Below, piece by piece: positions 47,466 to 58,202 of a DNA stretch of 64,000 bases. Under the pieces are notes generated by a model. That model was not told the DNA's origin and did not search any database. It saw only the letters and a list, made by a program, of their open reading frames with translations. The first letter of the stretch is position 1; each line of letters opens with the position of its first letter. Source of the DNA: Platerodrilus igneus (taxonomy: Eukaryota; Arthropoda; Insecta; Coleoptera; Lycidae); NCBI GenBank assembly GCA_036346225.1, contig JARFIW010001104.1:5234001-5298000 (forward strand). The letters are read 5' to 3'. A program made the position numbers and the translations under genes.

Positions 47466-47640
47466 TAAAGAAGCCCGAGGTGACAAGAATCTTGTCATTA
47501 CAGCTAGATAAAGACAAAGTTTTATGTTTCCTCTTCCAGTCTAGGAGTTCTTTGACGTATTAAGCACTTAATATCTAAAATATATTAATGCAGTGAGCTG
47601 AAATTAAAACACAGACGTTGTTCCTGCATAAATCGTAGTA

Positions 47641-48994
47641 CAGGGAGTTTATAAAAGAACTCCTTGACTTAAAGTTTTATTTGTACTCCATAAAAGTTAA
47701 AATAATAGTTATTAAACCTATATGGTATTAAAGAGTATCTTCTCAAGTTTTTTTTAGATACCTAATAAAGTTCTATATGTGCACTTTTTGTTGCCCTGAC
47801 CGCGACTAAACGATCATCAGTTTCTTTCCAGGTATTCAGCAGCATATCAAGCGTGACGGATGGTACAGCTGCAACAATCCTCTCCCTCAAATGAGCAATG
47901 TCGCGAATCCTTTCGGAATAAATGTCCCCAAAAAGGAAATCTAGTGGAGTCAGATCTGGCCTCCTTGGTGGCCATGCAATCGGCCCACGTCTACCAATTT
48001 ACCTGTCAGGAAAATTGCAAATTCATCGCATTACGGACACGGTTGCTATAGTGTGGTAGTGCGCCGTTTTGTTGGAAAACAATCGGTCCCTTTTCTAGTT
48101 CGATATCATCTATCTGTGGGAAAACGTATAGTTCAAGCATTTCACAATACATATCCCCATTAGTTGTCTTCTCTGCGAAGATGAAATGTCCTACGATACG
48201 ATCATGCATTAATCCACACCAAACATTGACTTTAAGAGAGTCTTGCTGATGTTCTATGAATTCAAACGGTGACTTAGACCCCCAAATCCTACAGTTGTGT
48301 CGGTTGACAGACCCACTTACGTAAAAAGTCGCCTCATCTAAAAACATAAGATTTTCTAGGAAGTTTTTATTTTGTTCAATTCTGTTCAAAATTAGACTGC
48401 TAAATCGAATCTTTTCACTTTGTCATTGGGTTAGATTTCTTGCAGAAGTTGAATCTTATACCCCACGTAATTTAATCCTCTTTCGCATCACTTAGTACAT
48501 GGTAGACTGAGGTATTCCCAACTTCAAACTTCGCCCTGTCAATGACTTTTTAGGGCTACAAGATGCACGGATCCGTTCCACATTCTGTTCAGAGACTGAA
48601 GACCTATTGGGTGGCTTAATTTTTAAGACACTACCTGTTTCCCGAAAGTGATTATACCACTGCAGAATAATTTTGTTAGTAGGTGCATCACCCCCATATT
48701 CACGTCGATAGTTACGCTGAACTGTGATCACTGAACTCGATTGAATAAACCAAATCACACACTGAGCTTTCTGCTGTGGTTTAGTCATGACTGGTTAGTG
48801 GCGACTGACGGTCGGCGGAAGAAGTAGCACTCTTCCCCCACCACGCTCGCTCCTAGACCACGCACTACAATTGAATATTAGTAAAACAATCTTGACAATA
48901 TACTGAACTCAAGTTCAAAATCCCAAAGTTTATTACTGGGTTCGTTTCTTAATTATGATTTTTTCAATCAAGGAGTTTTTTTATAAACTCCCTG
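47641..48994 (-). mobile_element. mariner-type transposon with both terminal repeats
   Basis: TA at 47639-47640 and 48995-48996. Terminal inverted repeats are CAGGGAGTTTATAAAAGAAC and the complement of GTTTTTTTATAAACTCCCTG, continuing into CTCCTTGA. Length 1354 bp. The transposase lies on the minus strand. Confidence 0.93.
47762..48788 (-). pseudogene. mariner-type transposase with Asp-to-Asn change in the catalytic triad
   Basis: Starts MTKPQQKAQCVIWFIQ at 48788. The open N-terminal part (98 codons) reads through VQRNYRREYGGDAPTNK and GSVLKIKPPNRSSVSEQNVE to KLGIPQSTMY. After frame changes the core is LMFLDEATFYVSGSVNRHN (first Asp), VNVWCGLMHDRIVGHFIFAE, then FQQNGALPHYSNRVR where the second catalytic Asp is Asn. 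Then, after another frame change, PIAWPPRRPDLTPLDF carries the third Asp, 41 residues on. The C-terminus ends KSAHIELY at 47762. Dead for three reasons: frame changes, a stop after FPDR, and the N substitution. Confidence 0.9.
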
Positions 48995-49017
48995 TATATA
49001 GTTTAGAACGTTTTCTA

Positions 49018-49308
49018 AGCGGTCGCTGTAACTTTTTGTGTATAGTTCTAATTCTTATATATCATGTTCATGTGCGTATGTAGATGAGAATAGCCGGGCT
49101 GAATTTTTAAAAATGTCTTCGGCTGCCAAAATACGTCGTTTTATTATTTTTTAAAAATGTCTTCCATGTCAAACTGCAATTTGGCTGCAAGGGGTCATTT
49201 TCAAAAATATAGCCATTCAATTCTCATCTACATACACATAGAAATACGATACCAAAAGAATTAGATCAAAAATGAAACACAAAAAGATTACAACGGCCAC
49301 AAATAAGA
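49018..49308. mobile_element. MITE, copy a, with about 110-bp inverted arms
   Basis: The left arm (about 49019-49135) and right arm (about 49180-49290) are inverted copies sharing GTATGTAGATGAGAAT, TTTTTAAAAATG / TTTTTGAAAATG and a CGGTCGCTGTAACTTTTTGTG-type outer end. The spacer is about 45 bp and there is no coding capacity. Two further partial copies follow at 49340-49460 and 49503-49742. Confidence 0.8.
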
Positions 49309-49339
49309 AAACATTCGTTATAAGACTCTATTTCTTCCG

Positions 49340-49460
49340 TGTGGGTGCTGTAATTTTTTTCTATACTGTTCTTTGTTCTGATGCTTTTTGTATTGCGTTC
49401 CTAGGTGTGTATAGATAAAAATGGACAGGCTAAATTTTTGAAAAATGTTTTATTTTGATG
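49340..49460 (+). mobile_element. MITE, copy b (left arm only)
   Basis: GTGTGTATAGATAAAAATGG, then ACAGGCTAAATTTTTGAAAA, matches the left arm of the MITE at 49018. The outer part is GTGGGTGCTGTAATTTTTTT. No right arm of its own is seen before copy c starts. Confidence 0.65.
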
Positions 49461-49742
49461 TCTGTGTATTTTTACATGTTCGATACGTTTTTGAGAAGTA
49501 TTTTCTTCCGTTTGAGCGATGTAATTGTTTATATGAATTGCTTATTGTTCTATTTCTTATTGCATTGTATTCCTGTTCGTGTGTAGATGAGAATGGATAG
49601 GTTGAATTTTTGAAAATGCCCGTGGCAACCAAAATATTGTTCTTTAATTACTTTTTAAGAATGCTTGCTTCGGTGAGGTACAGTATTGTAACTGCCAAAG
49701 GGACATTTTCAAAAATTTAAGCTGCCAATTTTTATCCATATA

Positions 49743-51028
49743 CGAGGATAGATGAAAAATTCTCGGCCTGACACAGAGATGGCGTTCCAATCAGCAAAAA
49801 TTTGTGCTCTCCGCCTGCGTGCGCATGTCATTAGTTCGTATTGCAAGTTTCAACTTGCTATTTCAAGTAGTTTGTTTACACGAATTTTTCAAGCAGACGT
49901 CTTATACGTGTTTCCTTAAGATGAATAAACTTGAATATCGTGCGGTCATAAAATTCTTCGTTTTGGACGGATTAACTCCTCAGGAAATTCATCCGAAGTT
50001 GACAAAAATTTACGGAGACTCTGCCCCTTCCCTTTCAATCGTTAAAAAGTGTGCAGCTGTATTTAAACGTGCGACCACGTCTTTCGAAGATGATCCACGT
50101 GAAGGACGACCAAAAACCGCAACCACACCGGAAACGATCGAAAAAGTGCATGATATTGTGTTGGACGATAGGCAAGTGAAAGTGAAGGAGATAGCTGAGG
50201 ATGTAGGGATATCGGACGAAAGGATGCGAAACATCTTACACAAGGAGTTAGGGATGCAGAAGCTCTGCACAAGATGGGTGTGCATTTGCTGAATGCCGAT
50301 CAAAATCAAATGCGAAAACGACTTTCGCAGCAATGTTTGGCCCGGCTCAATAAGGATCCGAGCGATTTTGTGCGGCGATTTGTGACTATGGATGAGACAT
50401 GGATCCACCATTACACGCCAGAAACAAAACAGCAGTTGAAGCAGTGGGTGGAAGCCGGTTGTTCAGTGCCAAAAAAAGCGAAGTCGATCGCATCTGCCGA
50501 AAAGGTGATGGCCAGCGTGTTTTGGGATGCGAAAGGGATCCTGTTAATAGATTACGTCGAAAAAGGCAGAACAATTACAGGCCAATATTACTCCACCCTT
50601 CTTGACCAGCTGCATGCCAAAATTCGCGAGAAGAGGTCTGACTTGAACAAAAAAAACCTCTTTCACCAAGACAACGCACCTGAACACAAGGGTGCGTTGG
50701 CGATGGGAAAATTGACGGATTTTGGGTACGACTTGCTCGGCCATCCCCCCTATTCCCCTGATTTGGCGCCCTCAGACTTCTTTCTGTTTCCAAACATGAA
50801 GAAATTTGTTTCTGGGTAGCGCTTCATGTCCAATGAAGAAGTTGAGAGGGCCGTAGACGAATATTTTCACAGTCCTTCAGACTCTCACTTCCGGGAAGGA
50901 ATGCTAATGTTGGAGAAACGCTGGACCAAGTGTGTTGAAGTTAAGGGGGATTATGTCAAAAAATAATTTTTTTTTACCGAAAATTGCAGTCTTTTATTGT
51001 AGGCCGAGAACTTTTCACCTTACCCTCA
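49743..51028 (+). mobile_element. DD34D mariner transposon, nearly complete
   Basis: TA at 49741-49742 and 51029-51030. Imperfect terminal inverted repeats of about 30 bp share the word TTCTCGGCCT. Length 1286 bp, the normal mariner size. It encodes an almost whole transposase and is inserted in MITE copy c. Confidence 0.95.
49921..50966 (+). pseudogene. mariner DD34D transposase, one frameshift and one stop from intact
   Basis: Start ATG 49921; the ATG at 49804 upstream is in the same frame, but only the later one fits the family N-terminus (MNKLEYRAVIKFFVLDGLTP). Frame one (to about 50275) holds the helix-turn-helix domain and the DDPREGRPKT linker. A one-base shift near 50270 leads to frame two (50274-50819): FVTMDETWIHHYTPETK (first Asp), FHQDNAPEHKG (second Asp), PPYSPDLAPSDFFLFPNMKK (third Asp), with 34 residues between the last two. 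A TAG at 50817-50819 stands just before RFMSNEEVERAVDEYF, and the protein would close at about 50966 (GDYVKK). All three catalytic residues are present. It is the least damaged transposon of the window. Confidence 0.92.
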
Positions 51029-51159
51029 TACAAGCAGGAATACGATACAAAAAGAATTAGAACAAAAACAAAATACAAAAAAAGTTGACGGCGAACCCGA
51101 CTTCTGCAGCTAGTTTTATAATAAAACATTGACGTTATTTTCTTGCATTGGGGTTTGCA

Positions 51160-51390
51160 AGCTCAGAATATAAATAAGTGGAGGCAGATGTCCAACAAGT
51201 TTTGAGACGGAAAACCTAATGACGAAAAAAATAAGCGCACATAAATCTGATGATTATTATAAACAACTACAAGGGTTGGTTGTGAAATATCTGCAACCAA
51301 TGTTGACTGTGCGAAAAGGTATATTGCAAAAAACTTTAAATTGGTAAATGTTCAAGTGCTGGGGAATTTGGCAGCCGCAAGCTGTTTACC
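51160..51390 (+). mobile_element. block X of the LINE-3'-end composite
   Basis: TAATGACGAAAAAAATAAGC ... GATGATTATTATAAACAACT ... GTGCGAAAAGG ... GCAGCCGCAAGCTG is the same block as in the 10.3-kb and 59-60-kb composites, preceded by a LINE-end trace (AATAAGTGGAGGCAGATGTC). Here it is followed by the SINE array. A short frame starting MTKK with DDYYKQLQ recurs in all copies, though mostly with amino-acid-changing differences. Confidence 0.7.
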
Positions 51391-54135
51391 GCCTTTCACA
51401 ATCCTACGTGTGATTTTCCAATGCTCCACCTGAAGGTACTACATTCGCCAGGAAGTGAGGTTTTTTACCTGGAAATTTTGAATTCTTTCGAACCCTTACT
51501 GTTTCAAGCAAGGTAGGGATCTTTAACGTGCGTGACAACACTCACTCACGGGACCTCCATTTCACCTCTCATCCGAACGAGGGCGTATTTTTGTGAAAAT
51601 TGCTCGCCTAACATTTTTCAAACGGACCGTGTCGCGCCCTTCACAACCTTACATGTGATTTTCCAATGCTCCACCCGAGGGTACTACATTGGCCAGGAAG
51701 CAATTTTTTTTACCTGGAAATTTTGAATTTTTCCAAACCCTTACTGTTCCAAGCAAGGTAGGATCTTTAACGTGCGCGACAACACTCACACACCGGACTT
51801 CCATTTTACCTCTCGTCCAAACGAGGGCATATTTTTATGGAAAATGCACAATTAACGTTTTTCAAGCGGACCTAGTCGGGATTCGAACAAAGGACATTGG
51901 GCGTAGTAGTCACACGCATACCAACTACGCCACGGAACCGCTTGCCCTTCACAACCTTACATGTGATTTTTCCAATGCTCCACCCGAAGGTCCTACATTG
52001 GTCAGGAAGCGAGTTTTTTTACCTGAGAAATTTTGAATTTTGCCAAACCCTTACTGTTCCAAGCAAAGTAGGGCTCTTTAGCGTGCGTGACAACACTCAC
52101 ACACGGGACCTCCATTTTACCTCTCATCCGAACGAGAGCGTTTTTTTGTGAAAAATGCTCGCCAAACATTTTTCGAGTGGACTGTTGAACCCGGTATCTT
52201 GAGCGTAGTAGTCACACGCACGCCCTTCACAACCCTACATTTGATTTTCTAATGCTTTACCCGAAAAGGTACTACATTGGTCAGGAAGCGAGTTTTTTTT
52301 TACCTGTAAAATTTGGAATTTTACCGAACCCTTGCTGTTTTAAGCAAGGTAGGGATCTTTAACGTGCATGACAACATTCACACACGGGACCTCTATTTTA
52401 CCTCTCATCCGAACGAGGGCGTATTTTTGTGAAAAATGCTCGCCTTTTCAAGCAGACCGTGTCGGGATTCAAACCCGGGACCTTGGGCGTATAGTCACAC
52501 GCGCGTCCTTCACAACCCTACATTTGATTTTCTAATGCTTTACCCGAAGGTACTACATTGGTCAGGAAGCGAGTTTTTTTTACCTGGAAAATTTGGAATT
52601 TTACCGAACCCTTGCTGTTTTAAGCAAGGTAGGGATCTTTAACGTGCGTGACAACATTCACACACGGGACCTCTATTTTACCTCTCATCCGAACGAGGGC
52701 GTATTTTTGTGAAAAATGCTCGCCTTTTCAAGCAGACCGTGTCGGGATTCAAACCCGGGACCTTGGGCGTATAGTCACACGCGCGTCCTTTATAACCTTA
52801 CATGTGATTTTTTCCAATGCTCCACCCGAAGGTACTACATTGGCCAGGAAGCGAGTTTTCTTTACCTGAAAAATTTAGAATTTTGCCGAACCCTTGCTGT
52901 TCCAAGCAAGGTAGGGATCTTTAACGTGCGTGACAACACTCACACACGGGACTTCCATTTTACCTCTCATCCGAACGAGGATGTATTTTTGTGAAAAATG
53001 CTCGCCTAACATTTTTCAAGCGGACCGTGTCGGGATTCGAACCCGGGACCCTGGGCGTAGTAGTCACACACAAACCATTACGCCACTGAGCCGTCTCCCC
53101 CATCTCAACCTTACATGTGATTTTTCAATATTCCACCCGTAGGTACTACATTGGCTAGGAAGCGAATTTTTTTTATCTGAAAAATTTGGCATTTTGCCGA
53201 ACCCTTGCTGTTCCAAGCAAGGTAGGGATCTTTGACGAGCATGACAACACTCACACACGGGACCTCCATATTACCTCTCATCCGAACGAAGGTGTATTTT
53301 TGTGAAAAATGCTCGCCTAACATTTTTCGAGTGGACTGTGTCGGTATTTGAACCCGATATCTTGAGCGTAGTAGTCACACGCACGCCCTTCACAACCCTA
53401 CATTTGATTTTCTAATGCTTTACGTGAAGGTACTACATTGATCAGGAAGGATTTTTGTGATTTTTGTGATTTGAACCCGGGATCTTGGGCGTATAGTCAC
53501 ACGCGCGTCCTTTATAACCTTACATGTGAATTTTCCAATACTCCACCCGAAGGTACTACATTGGCCAGGAAGCGGGTTTTCTTTACCTGGAAAATTTAGA
53601 ATTTGGCGAACCTTTGCTGTTTCAAGCAAGGTAGGGATCTTTAACGTGCGTGACAACACTCACACATGGGACCTCCATTTTACTTCTCATCCGAACGAGG
53701 GTGTATTTTTGTGAAAAATGCTCGCCTAACATTTTTCAAGCGGACCGTGTCGGGATTCGAACCCGGGACCTTGGGCGTAGTAGTCACACACAAACCACTA
53801 CGCTGCTGAGCCGTCTCCCCCATCACAACCTTACATGTGAATTTTTAATATTCCACCCGTAGGTACTACATTGGCTAGGAATCGAATTTTTTTTACCTGT
53901 AAAATTTGGAACTTTGCCAAACCCTTGTTGTTCCAAGCAAGATAGGGATCTTTAACGTGCGTGACAACACTCACACACGGGACCTCCATTTTACTTCTCA
54001 TCCGAACGAGGGTGTATTTTTGTAAAAAATGCTCGCCTAACATTTTTCAAGCGGACCGTGTCGTGATTCGAACCCGGGACTTTGGGCGTAGTAGTCACAC
54101 ACAAACCACTACGCCACGGAGCCGCCTCCCTCATC
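51391..54135 (-). repeat. head-to-tail array of ten SINE units
   Basis: Units start at about 51391, 51635, 51944, 52221, 52504, 52784, 53097, 53384, 53506 and 53817, all in minus orientation. Units 2, 6, 9 and 10 have a whole or nearly whole tRNA-like head (for example GGATTCGAACCCGGGAC, the complement of box B). Units 1, 3, 4, 5 and 7 lack part of the head, and unit 8 has lost most of its body. Units 4 and 5 are almost identical over about 280 bp, a recent duplication. Junctions are of the form ...CACACGCACGCCCTTCACAACC. The many short frames with a shared NVRDNTHTRDLHFTSHPN reading are shadows of the repeat. Confidence 0.93.
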
Positions 54136-54670
54136 ACAATCACTGAATGTCGGAGAAATAGGGTATATAATTGTAAAACAATAGAAGAGGACCGAACTGC
54201 ATCTGACAAGAGAGAACAGCGCCTATGAACAAAGACGACAAACATAGAAACAAGAAGAAAATTTTTGAAAGCATATGTGTGGAGCACAGCACAGTACATT
54301 TATGAAATAGGGGCAGTAGGAGAAGCAGACAGGAAAACAGTAGAAGCCTTTTGGAATGTTGTGATAGAGATATATGAGGATGATAGCATGGAGTTAATAA
54401 CAAATAGGTTATGGAAATATTAGGGGAATAAATATATTTGTGGAAAAAAAGAGAAATAGAAGGGCAGAATACGTTCTAAGGCATTTTTGGGGAATAGTAT
54501 GGGATATATTACAAGCAGAGATAAGAAAAGAGGTAGATATAGACCTAGATCAGATAGTGATAGATGCAGACTGCAAATTTCAGGGAAATTTCAGGTTAGA
54601 TCAGAATGGGAAACAATGAGGGTACGTGTCTAACTAATTCCAGTACTGAAGACCTAATGATGATGGGGTT
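54136..54670 (+). mobile_element. LINE 3' fragment closing the composite
   Basis: Starts CACTGAATGTCGGAGAAATA and runs through TTTTGGAATGTTGTGATAGA and GATATTACAAGCAGAGATAA to CTAATTCCAGTACTGAAGAC and CTAATGATGATG. The same sequence on the opposite strand at 58966-59500 adjoins a single SINE at the same point. It corresponds to the C-terminal and 3' part of the RTE-type LINE family, with no open protein. Confidence 0.75.
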
Positions 54671-56016
54671 TACAAGCGTTCGTGCACTCGTTCTGGTAAT
54701 TGCAGAATAGTTATGGCATAATAGAGTAATTTCAAGTAACGTTTTGTCAAGTCAATGCATGTGCGGTTTAAAAAATGTAAGTAAGTAATATATTATAAAA
54801 TTTAGATTCTTAAAAATCAAGGAGTCGTCAGAAATTACAATAATGGAATAAATTAATAGTCGATTCAATTATGGCGAAGTTCATGCGTAACCTACTATGA
54901 AAGCTGTGCATTGCATTATTTGTCTATTTTGTTAGTCCTTTTCCCTTGCAGAGAGACACCTTAACAGTATCTTGCATTGCGATGTCTTTTTTCATGTAAA
55001 GTATTCCCTTTCAACTGGTTTTATTATCAGTGCCTGAAAGTATCTGGCTATAATAATGTCAACGATTTGTTCTAAACATTTAAAAGGTTTTAGATAATTA
55101 TAGTCTATTCTGAATTTAAATTTCTCGATAACAACACAACAATAAACTCTTTTTAAATGAATAAATATCAATCACACCCAATCAAGTTTTTCCTAATTAT
55201 AAAAAATTCCAAGTATGTGTAATCATATTAAGTGGACAATTAAACTTCTATTAATTATTCTCACTATTATTATAATAATATTATTTATCGAACAACGAAG
55301 GTGATTAGTATAAAAGAGCCTTGCCTACATCATTTTTCCCAAATATTTCTATTTATATATTTATAAGTATGTACAATTTGACGTAAAATATGTATATGGC
55401 CTTAAGAAATCGCCTTTTCTCTATGATAGGTATTTTATAAAACAGTTTAAGGCATGTAAAGTAAATTGTGTGAAATGCCCTAAGCGAGGTCTGCTTTACT
55501 TAAATATTAGCAACATCATAAATAATTTAAAATTGGAATTTTTGCACAAGGGCAATTTGAAATTGAAATGTGGTAGGGTATAGTTAAATACGTATTTACG
55601 CAGGCAATTGGCAGCTGGAATATTTTTAAAGTTGATGGGAACTTAAAGTGAGTCTAATTTTGTGAACGAAATATTTATGTAGTTGATGAAATGTTTTAAG
55701 ATATATCGATGTAGTGTACTATAAATTAAGCAGGTTTGACTGGGTGCCAATAGTTTGTGGTTTATCATCGCTTCTCGGAGAAGATGAAAATGTTTTCAAT
55801 ATAGGATTTGTAGTCACTATAAGCGTAATTGGACTCTTTTTTATTAAAGAACAAACTATGTCGTTAGGTTTTGACTTCTTATATAAAAATGTCATACAAA
55901 ATATTTTTCCGCAAATCATTCAGAAATTTTTACATTTCTGATAAAATTTCTTAAAGAAAAGTTCAATATTACCAAGTGTTTAGTAGTTGCCAAGCAACGA
56001 CTAAATAATATGTGTA
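54671..56016. other. no recognisable element
   Basis: AT-rich. A 75-codon frame (55714-55941 +) and its antisense neighbour have no motif I recognise. Confidence 0.3.
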
Positions 56017-56757
56017 TACAGTGTGTACAGTATAAAATGCAGTACATGGGAATCTTGGAAACCGTAGGAGATACGATCTTGGTTAAATGGGACAAAAGTT
56101 GCATAATCATGAGGGTATCTCATATCGGTTTTCAAATTTCAAAAATTTTTCATAGGTTACTAGATAGAGGCAAAAAACACAAAATTGATGATTTCTTTAT
56201 TTGCTCGTAGTTAGTCTACTAATTGAAATAGAATGTTCAAATTTGGTACATCATGATAATTCCCCATTGGGCTTCACATTTTTTACTTAGATTTTGTCTA
56301 GGGCATCTAGATTTTGCGTGACGATGTTCAACTTATTATTTTTAAATAGCCGCCATATTGGATTTTTACATTTTTGAAATGCTGACAAAAAACCCTTTCT
56401 AAAGAGGTATAACATGGCTATGTTTGATTGAATCAAAACACTAAAAATCACATAATTATGTTTTGGTCGTAGTAGGCTTTAATTTCCATTATGACAAAGA
56501 GAAACAATTGCTCTAAAAATTTTAAACTCAATTTTCAGTGGTAATAAAAACAGTAAAAAACGTAGAAAATTGAAAATAAATCTGTATTAATCAGAACTTA
56601 CATAACTATGCATTAACAAAGAATAAATACAAACTAGCATCTATTCAATACAAAATATTATTTAAGCTGTTTTTAGGTGTCATTCATGTTCAGACAATTG
56701 CAAATTAACAATCAAGGAAAAAAAATATAACAATAGTCAGCCACATGAATTCATTAT

Positions 56758-57812
56758 TTATTTTAAATGTTCAAATAACCCCCCATTTTGTTGAACACAC
56801 AACCGACACCTTTTATAAACATCTTTACAAGATCGTCTTATCATAGTTGGAGTTATTTTATTTACGGCCTCTTGGACTGCTTGTTGTAATTGGCCTACAT
56901 TATCATACGTTTTCGAGTACACACGACTTTTTAAATGGCCCCCATATAAAGAAATCTAGAGGAGTTAAATCCGGTGATGTTGCCGGGCACTTAATTGGTC
57001 CCCGATTTCCAATCCAGTTTTCATTATACTCAAAATTTAAAAAATTTCTAATAATCAGAGCATTGTGGGGTGGAGCGCCATCATTTTGAAAAATCATATT
57101 TTGCAAAGTAGCGAGGGGAAGCTCTATTAGTCTATGTGCCACATTTACCTGCAATAAATCTAAGTATCTCGCAGAGTTTAAATTTGCATCATAAAAAAAC
57201 GGACCTATAATGTTCCTTCCAATAATACCAATCCAGGCGTTGAATCCCCATTTAAGTTGATGTCTAACTTGGCGGTTCAAATGTGGATTTTTATCTGACC
57301 AAAAAATTGTATTTTTGCGGTTGAACATACCACAATTCGTAAATCGACTTTCGTCAGACCACAAAATTGTATATGCAAAATTTGAATTTTCGTTGCACTT
57401 TCTGATGTACCAAGCACAAAATTCCATTCTTCGAATTTGATCTTCAGTAGCAATCCCTGATATGGTCGTTCATGATATGGATGGTACTTGAAACGTTTTA
57501 AAATAGCTCTTGCCGTAGAATGAGCAACACCTGTTATATTCTGAATTTGTCTAAGAGAAGTACGAGGATTTTCGACAACTGTTTGTAAAACGCTGTTTTC
57601 ATTATCTTTTTAATTTGCCTATTTCTCTTAGACAAGCCAAAACTACCATAATTTATTAAATTATTTTGTAATCTGCGAAACATACATCTGTTTGGTTGAT
57701 GTTTTTCTGGGTATTTATTTAAATACAATTCAGCGGCTTTAACATCATTCCTTCCAGAAAGAATAAAACATTCTAACATTTAATATTTATCACGGTTAGT
57801 AAAGCGATCCAT
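56758..57812 (-). pseudogene. DD41D transposase with intact catalytic core, few defects
   Basis: The start is probably the ATG at 57812 (MDRFTNRDKY, then a stop, then MLECFILSGRNDVKAAELYL). The helix-turn-helix part continues (KHQPNRCMFRRLQNNL). A frame change lies between about 57600 and 57430. The long frame 57427-56903 holds ILWSDESRFTNCGMFNRKN (first Asp), IGIIGRNIIGPFFYD, MIFQNDGAPPHN (second Asp) and ATSPDLTPLDFFIWGP (third Asp), 41 residues apart. A last frame change near 56905 separates the C-terminal part (VGQLQQAVQEAVNK ... LFEHLK, stop at 56758). Confidence 0.9.
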
Positions 57813-58022
57813 TTCAATCGCAAATGCTTTGCTTAAATTTTTATGTAAATTAATTAACTGTTTTTTTAAACTGCACTACTTGAAAGGACAAACTTTGTCG
57901 TTTCTCAGATCTTGAGCAATTGTTTCTCTTTGTCATAATGGAAATTAAAGCCTACTACGACCAAAACATAATTATGTGATTTTTAGTGTTTTGATTCAAT
58001 CAAACATAGCCATGTTATACCT

Positions 58023-58202
58023 TCTTATTTTCTTTGGGAATTAAACTACTTATATTTTTTAAAATCAACTTCTTGAAGTTTTTATTATTTTGATAACGAT
58101 CCTAGGTCATGGATCGAAACGTAAATAAAGTTGATTTTAAAAAATATAAGTGGTTTAATTCCCAAAGAAAATTAAGAAGAATGCTAAACAAACCACAACA
58201 AA
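58023..58202. mobile_element. 180-bp hairpin insertion with 12-bp flanking duplication
   Basis: CATGTTATACCT stands on both sides (58011-58022 and 58203-58214), so this piece was inserted into the right arm of the DD41D element, whose left arm lacks it. Inside, 58023-58071 and 58128-58177 are inverted arms of about 49 bp (TTTGGGAATTAAAC... / ...GTTTAATTCCCAAA), with an A- and C-rich tail after the second arm. The loop contains a hammerhead-like motif. The TTTACGTTTCGATCC-type sequence resembles ends of Penelope-like elements, so this may be a non-autonomous derivative of one. Confidence 0.8.
58089..58131 (+). ncRNA. hammerhead-like motif in the hairpin insertion
   Basis: TTTTGATAA, then stem CGATCC/GGATCG around TAGGTCAT, then AAACG. 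The order matches a hammerhead core (CUGAUGA, stem II, GAAAC), but the 5' core is changed and the stem uses the G of GAAA. Activity is doubtful. A second such motif is in the Penelope-like remnant at 25.5 kb. Confidence 0.35.

Larger units (their letters stand above)
49503..51105. mobile_element. MITE, copy c, split by a mariner insertion
   Basis: The left arm is at about 49503-49630 (GTGTGTAGATGAGAATGG). The right arm begins at about 49690 (GGACATTTTCAAAAATTTAA), stops at 49742, and resumes at 51031 with GCAGGAATACGATACAAAAA, which corresponds to GAAATACGATACCAAAAGAA in copy a. Copy a therefore shows the unoccupied site, and the mariner between is a clean insertion at TA. Confidence 0.8.

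Noticed and set aside
50010..50793. Minus-strand frames of 62-133 codons
   Set aside because: They are antisense shadows of the mariner transposase at 49921-50966.
51532..54299. Recurrent short open frames sharing the reading NVRDNTHTRDLHFTSHPN on both strands
   Set aside because: They are the same SINE body translated in each unit. Units carry stops and shifts at many places, and single SINEs elsewhere show the same reading without a gene context.
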